The notes under the pieces were generated by a model that did not search any database, was not told where the DNA came from, and saw only the letters and a list, made by a program, of their open reading frames with translations. From Conoideocrella luteorostrata (taxonomy: Eukaryota; Ascomycota; Sordariomycetes; Hypocreales; Clavicipitaceae): a stretch of DNA of 64,000 nt. The DNA lies in NCBI GenBank assembly GCA_032433595.1, contig JASWJB010000058.1:62001-126000 (forward strand), in the 5' to 3' direction. This document shows, piece after piece, positions 58,994 through 64,000 of this stretch (its first letter is position 1; each line of letters begins with the position of its first letter). A program made the position numbers and the translations under genes.

Positions 58994-61375
58994 CTATTTT
59001 TTCAGCGCTAGCAACGAGAACGTACCCCCTACAACGGGCCTCGCAGTAAATTGAATGCTGCCCGCATAGCCACCGGTATCTACATCGTACAAGTCCGTAA
59101 AAGCACGCCAGGTGGGCGTTTCGTTAAGCCACCTGGCAATCTTAGAGATGAACATCCGCCGAGTCTCAGGTTTAGCTACCGCCGCCACATACAGCTCCCA
59201 GTCGACTTTAGTCCAATGGCTGCGGGTGTCGAGAACAACACCGTAATGGCTTTGTATCTCAAGATAGAAGTTGCTTTGCATGTCATATATATTCTGAGGA
59301 ATAAAATCAAGACCTAGTAGCTTGTCTAGATAAATATTGTAGAGTAAGCCTGGAAAGAATGGTGTTAGTTTGTGCAACTTATATTGCAGATCAACAACAT
59401 ACCGTATGAGTTCTTTTCGCCGTACTGCAGCGTAGCATGCCCTGCATTGATATTCACACCGTTTTGAGTCCAGAAAGACAGATATTCCTTGGCTAATGTG
59501 GAGTATTTGCTACTTTGGTCCTCATGCCCGGCTCGAGTAACGACTTCTGACATAGCATACAGAGCGATGATTCCTTTTATGGCCAAATTGGTTTGATTAC
59601 TTATCGCATGTGATTAGTTACGCAGACTGTGAGTTTTGAAAAGACTAGACCTACGCAAGATGACCAGCGAAGTCATCAGTAGACAACTGATTGGCAGGGA
59701 CTTTTGCATCTTCAATCAGATACTGCGCCCACCTGACAATCAAATCCCAGTTGTCGGAGAGGTACTTATCATCATGCAGCAACTGCGAGTAGGCGAGCAT
59801 CATAATAATCATGTTGCCACATTCCTCCAAGGGCATAAGTTCATCATTACCGCCTGGGTAGCCAATAGCTCGTGGAAAACGTCCTAAATCATGCGGCGAC
59901 CAGCTGTTAGGATAATGATATCGAGCATTAATTAACAGAGGCTCCATGAGATATTTTAGTAGGTTCGGGTTCAAGTATAGGAAGATAGGTGCTGCGGGGA
60001 AAATAACATCAACAGTCTGAATGTCGCTATTTGAGGATATTTCTTTTAGGAAAATTAAAGGATTTGATGGTGTACCGGTGTATGCGAGAGCCCCGAAGGT
60101 TTGTCTGACGGATAGAGTAGTGATGGAGGCATAGTCCTGGCCAGCGGCTGCGACAGAGTCGTTGTGTATACGAAGATCTAACCGATCAGCATAATCTGTA
60201 GCATGATCGTAGTCATGGTAGAAGAACGGGACTAAGTTGTTCTCCTGAAAATACGAAGCCCAAAGAGAAGGTAAACTCTGAGGTTGATCTTTCTGTCCAA
60301 CCCACTGAATGCTGTCTGGTTGAACCACTCCAATTGTAAACAGGGTTGACACCCATCGATCTCGAACAGTGCCTAGATCACGAGAAAGTGCGAAAATTGG
60401 CCTATTAAATATTAGCGTGAGGTCAAAGGCTCTATACAGAACGGAATTACACCACCATTTGTCGTTGACGGCACGAAACTGGCTATCAACTTGGTTATCG
60501 AGAGATCCATGCTCGAGGAATTGTCCGCGCACATCCACGGCTGCGCCAATCTTATACGTCACTCCATGCTTCTCCCCTGTGGACCAATACCATCTACCCC
60601 AAGCCGCCTTCTCCCCGTCCTCTTGGAAGACGGACTGTTGTTGTTTCCAAAATATATGGCTTCGCACCGCAGAGTCAGAAAGTGTATCCCATTGAATGAC
60701 TGCTCCATTGTCACCGGACGCCCACTCTAATAAAATATCAGCCCCTGCTTCAAAGAATTAAATGTGGATATAACTGACCTGATGATACATCGGAGTAAAT
60801 CTGAACATCGTGCGAGCCACCATCGCGAGATCTAATATCCACTCTCATATACGAGAAAGGGATAGATTGACGCTTCAAGTCATCGGGATAGACGGGAGAA
60901 AAGAACTCAATCGTCATGTCAACCTTTCCCGCAACAGACATTTTAAAAATACTGCGTGTCGAAGTATACTCCATGCTTAACTGGTCGACATTCGGCGCTC
61001 CTGGAGCACCCCCCATCCAATTGTACGCCTGACCGTCCACCTTGACGAATCCTTGCCATCCTTGGATTCCAGTGCTGCAAATGATTAGAAAAGTACAAGT
61101 AGCGGTTGCGTTGCGCCCTGAAAATGGCCTGCGAAGACTTTCTGACGTTGTAGCGGCTGTAGAAATGGCGAAACTTACTCCCAAAATTTGGGCCACTCGC
61201 CCGGAAGAACTCCATGAGGACCATCTTCCTGACCGTTTAGCCAAACATTCAAGTATGGATTGCGAACGGCCAAAGGAACAGCTGGGGGCCTAAGTGGAGT
61301 AAACAAAGAATCTGCCTGTGACTGTCCAACTAAGCGAAGAAGGACAGCCGCTAAAGAGAAGTTAACGAACTTCAT
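58994..61375 (-). CDS. gtaA: Extracellular glutaminase A family protein (DUF4965/DUF5127/DUF1793)
   Basis: Secreted GtaA-type enzyme, described in Aspergillus as converting glutamine to glutamate outside the cell. Five exons: 61375-61179, 61074-60779, 60726-59655, 59599-59403 and 59349-58994; all junctions keep frame and give 705 residues, a normal size for the family. The signal peptide is MKFVNFSLAAVLLRLVGQSQA. The start of the mature protein (TPLRPPAVPLAVRNPYLNVW) and the following FWDTGIQGWQGFVKVDG after exon joining are family hallmarks. The DUF4965 part contains LPSLWASYFQ and YASITTLSVRQTFGAL; the C-terminal DUF1793 part contains MPLEECGNMIIMMLAY, WDLIVRWAQYL, STDDFAGHLANQTNLAIKGI and WRAFTDLYDVDTG. 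The order and content of domains are complete. Glutaminase activity itself is inferred from the family. Confidence 0.92.
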
Positions 61376-64000
61376 AGCGCCGCGGAGCCGCTACGAGCAT
61401 CTATGAGTTCGAATTAGCTCGTCAATCACCCTCTAGTCTTGAATACTCGTCCTCGGTACTTATAATAGACAGGAAAAATGGTAAAGGGTTATCGCTGTAT
61501 CAACTTTGGAATGATACGACAATATTTTCAAATGGACTATGGGCAAGAAAGGGCAAGTGTTGTTGTTTAGGTCCACAAATCTGAGTGTGTTACGGAGCCA
61601 TCATTCTCTTACGCGTGCAACAAAGTCTGGAAGGATTAGACAGTTTATGTGCTACTTAAACATAGAAATCTGATCACTTATTAATAACATTTTAGAGATG
61701 AAGAATCGTTGGACAAGACTGACTCAATGATCGATCCGGCTGGCAGATTAAGTTTATCGATTTAGAGTTATCGCAAAGTGAAAGTAAAAAGACAAAAAAA
61801 AAAAAGATCGCTCCGGATGGTTGGCTAGCAGGTTATTATTTAATAAAAAACACTATTGAACAAACTTATTACCAATAACAGGGTTCATCGAAATACAGTA
61901 TATCTTTGTTCTCGGCTTGGGGCGTGCCCAATAAAGGAATGAGTCTTTAATTAAATAACTATTTTAGTGATCTTAACAGATATGCAAGTAAGATATTCTA
62001 TGTTCGCGTTTTCGCAGCAATTCTGACTGATTTGGCTCTTACGGTTAACGGCTGATGGTAATCCTCTATTATCGGCCCAAGACACAAGTTGCAGCACAAG
62101 CATTGAAAGTGAAATATGCTTTTATAAGAAAAATCCACAGTGCTACCATTGGAATGCTGCGCGATGAGATAGCATTTCAAAGTTTGCAAGCGCGTCTGGC
62201 TCTCTCACGTGACAAAGGTGCCATATCCAGGAAGATTTCTGCATAAAATGCATAAAGTGTGGTTAGAGATTTATTCATTGCAATACCTTCATAGGATCCA
62301 GGATATTCTAGGCTGCTCAACTAAAAAAATTTTGGATCTAATAAACGAATTCACTATCACGTTAAGCTAACATAGGGTCTGGTTCACCTTACCACTTATT
62401 TATTTGAGAAGAACGCCGTAATTCTGTTACCAAAAGATGTGACACCACTACATGTCACCTTTTTATGTGATAATCCTTGATGTTCATCGTGATAGGTCTT
62501 ATCCTGACTGAAGGATTACGTATAATAAAGACTGTCAGTTGTCGACAGCCGTGTTGCCGCTTGCAAATGCGCGGCGCCTGATCCGGCCGCGTCTTTTAGA
62601 TGGCAAGAAGCTGCATCCCTTTTCGGACGATCGACCCACAACACAATGGTCATTGGGATTATGAAGCCATTTTGAGTATGCCCAAGAGACCAGTGCTCGT
62701 CCGGATTTGGCGAGCATAGCCGAACGGCAGATGGTGAAACCTTCACACATTAACCTCGGAGGCGCGGTGAAAATCCCAACGAAGAATGTTTAATTCTCTG
62801 AGCTTTTGCGGTTCTTAGATTAATGATGAGCATCTTGAAAGTCATTTATGACTTTCAGAGTACCGTTTAAGACCGGAGATAGCACTAAGGCATGTTAAAT
62901 AAACAGTGCGCACATTAGTTAACTTTTTGAGTGGAATAAACACTCGTCGACCATCTCCGTTAGGTAGCACCATAGAAACGCATCGCCAACTGTTGGAATA
63001 TCGCCGCCAAGCACACAATAAGAGCACGGATATCGTCACGTGGTCACCTTTCGGCCACCCTATTTATACGGGTATCGTAGGCATCATAGCTTGACTTGTT
63101 TTCCCTTCTTAGATAGACCCGACTTATTGAATATATTGTATTTGAAGCAGTTGATCTAGATCACCTGTTGCACACCCTGTGCAACCCACACCAACGTTGG
63201 CTTAGCCTATTGCAGCCACTGTAAAAGCTGATACTCAATACATAGCTGTGCTCGGCGAAGTTTTTTTGTGGAAACCGCTAACGGAATGAACCATCATTCC
63301 TGCCTATGACCGAAGCATGAAACTTGGTTACGTAAATTCCTTCGCTGTGATACGACGTAGCCAGTGTTAAAGACATTGTGGTTTTCAAGCAAATCTAAGC
63401 TTTCATACCCCTTTTTCCCGATGAACATCAAACCTTAGATTAGAGGTCATCATTTGCACATAGAACAAAATGTACGTAATTGAAGGCATCAGAAGGAACT
63501 TACCTGATTATGTACTCTGTTATGTACGATCGAACCGAAATATCCGTCAATCAGCTCTAAAGTAGGCAATCCATTGATTTGTCTCTGAAAGGTCATTGAT
63601 AAAACTTTTCTATACTGTGCTGTCATAGGATAATTCTACAGATAGTTCTGTCTGGGATTTTCCGGCAAAGTATGACGAAGTATTTCTCCGCATATTCCGA
63701 CATCCCGTATCAGCGAATCGCTAACTAGATTAATGAAGCCAGAGAAGGAGGTCAAGTTCCTCGTCAGTTAACTGGAATCTAAAGACATATTTCCGCAATC
63801 GGAACACATGTAACGTAGCAATACACATTGTGGCACATATTACCACGGGCGAAGCCCAAAAGCGTGGACTGTTTCTAGCAGTCCTGGACCTTGATGTCGT
63901 AGCTGGATAAGTTTCCATCTAAGGTGTTGTTCCGCAGTCACTATTTGTACACAGATGCTGTGAGTCTACTGATTCCTCTATTCCTGTTGATCACGGAAGC
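61376..64000. other. Right-end intergenic region
   Basis: 2.6 kb, AT-rich, apart from the glutaminase promoter at its left edge. Short frames (62516-62746 -, 62842-63039 -, 63730-63918 -) show no domain, signal peptide or splice continuity. I see no gene entering from the right edge. Confidence 0.4.
61460..61467 (-). promoter_or_regulatory. TATA-like element of the glutaminase gene
   Basis: TATTATAA on the minus strand about 85 nt upstream of the ATG at 61375. Confidence 0.35.

Overview
The window looks like chromosomal DNA of a filamentous ascomycete (Pezizomycotina), most likely a sordariomycete of the order Hypocreales. The signs are short introns of about 50-130 nt with GTRNGT donors, CTAAC/CTGAT branch sites and AG acceptors, together with families typical of mould genomes: class I hydrophobin, CFEM protein, UstYa (DUF3328) protein, LCCL-domain membrane protein, DUF8004 protein, GtaA-type glutaminase and a chit42-type GH18 chitinase. 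The order-level placement is inference from these families; no marker gene proves it. I saw no convincing tRNA, rRNA, CRISPR or intact transposon.

Left part, about 1-21 kb: conserved genes separated by GC-balanced spacers. In order: LCCL-domain membrane protein (-), queuine tRNA-ribosyltransferase accessory subunit 2 (+), two-domain secreted alkaline phosphatase (+), CutC copper homeostasis protein (-), NAP/SET-family histone chaperone (+) and a PTR2/POT peptide transporter (+, nine exons with a likely 4-nt first coding exon). The spacers repeatedly carry the word TACTCCGTAC or its complement, plus microsatellites.

Middle, about 21-27.7 kb: gene-poor and more AT-rich, with one doubtful membrane-protein reading frame (21.7-22.4 kb) and a striking 90-bp foldback (26521-26610).

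Right part, about 27.7-61.4 kb: accessory-looking DNA rich in secreted and surface proteins. It holds a GH18 chitinase, an RA-PH adaptor protein, a CFEM membrane protein, remnants of an unknown gene, a class I hydrophobin, a secreted endonuclease/exonuclease/phosphatase-fold protein, an unrecognised single-pass membrane protein, a UstYa-family protein diverging from a small secreted Kex2-type propeptide, a second unrecognised single-pass membrane protein, a DUF8004 protein and an extracellular glutaminase. The last 2.6 kb shows no gene.

The right part reads as a loose collection of cell-surface and secreted functions (wall remodelling, surface hydrophobicity, phosphate, nucleotide and nitrogen scavenging) rather than one pathway. 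The best candidate for a small undescribed system is the UstYa/propeptide pair at 48.1-50.1 kb. Exon joins given here were worked out by eye from splice consensus and reading-frame continuity.
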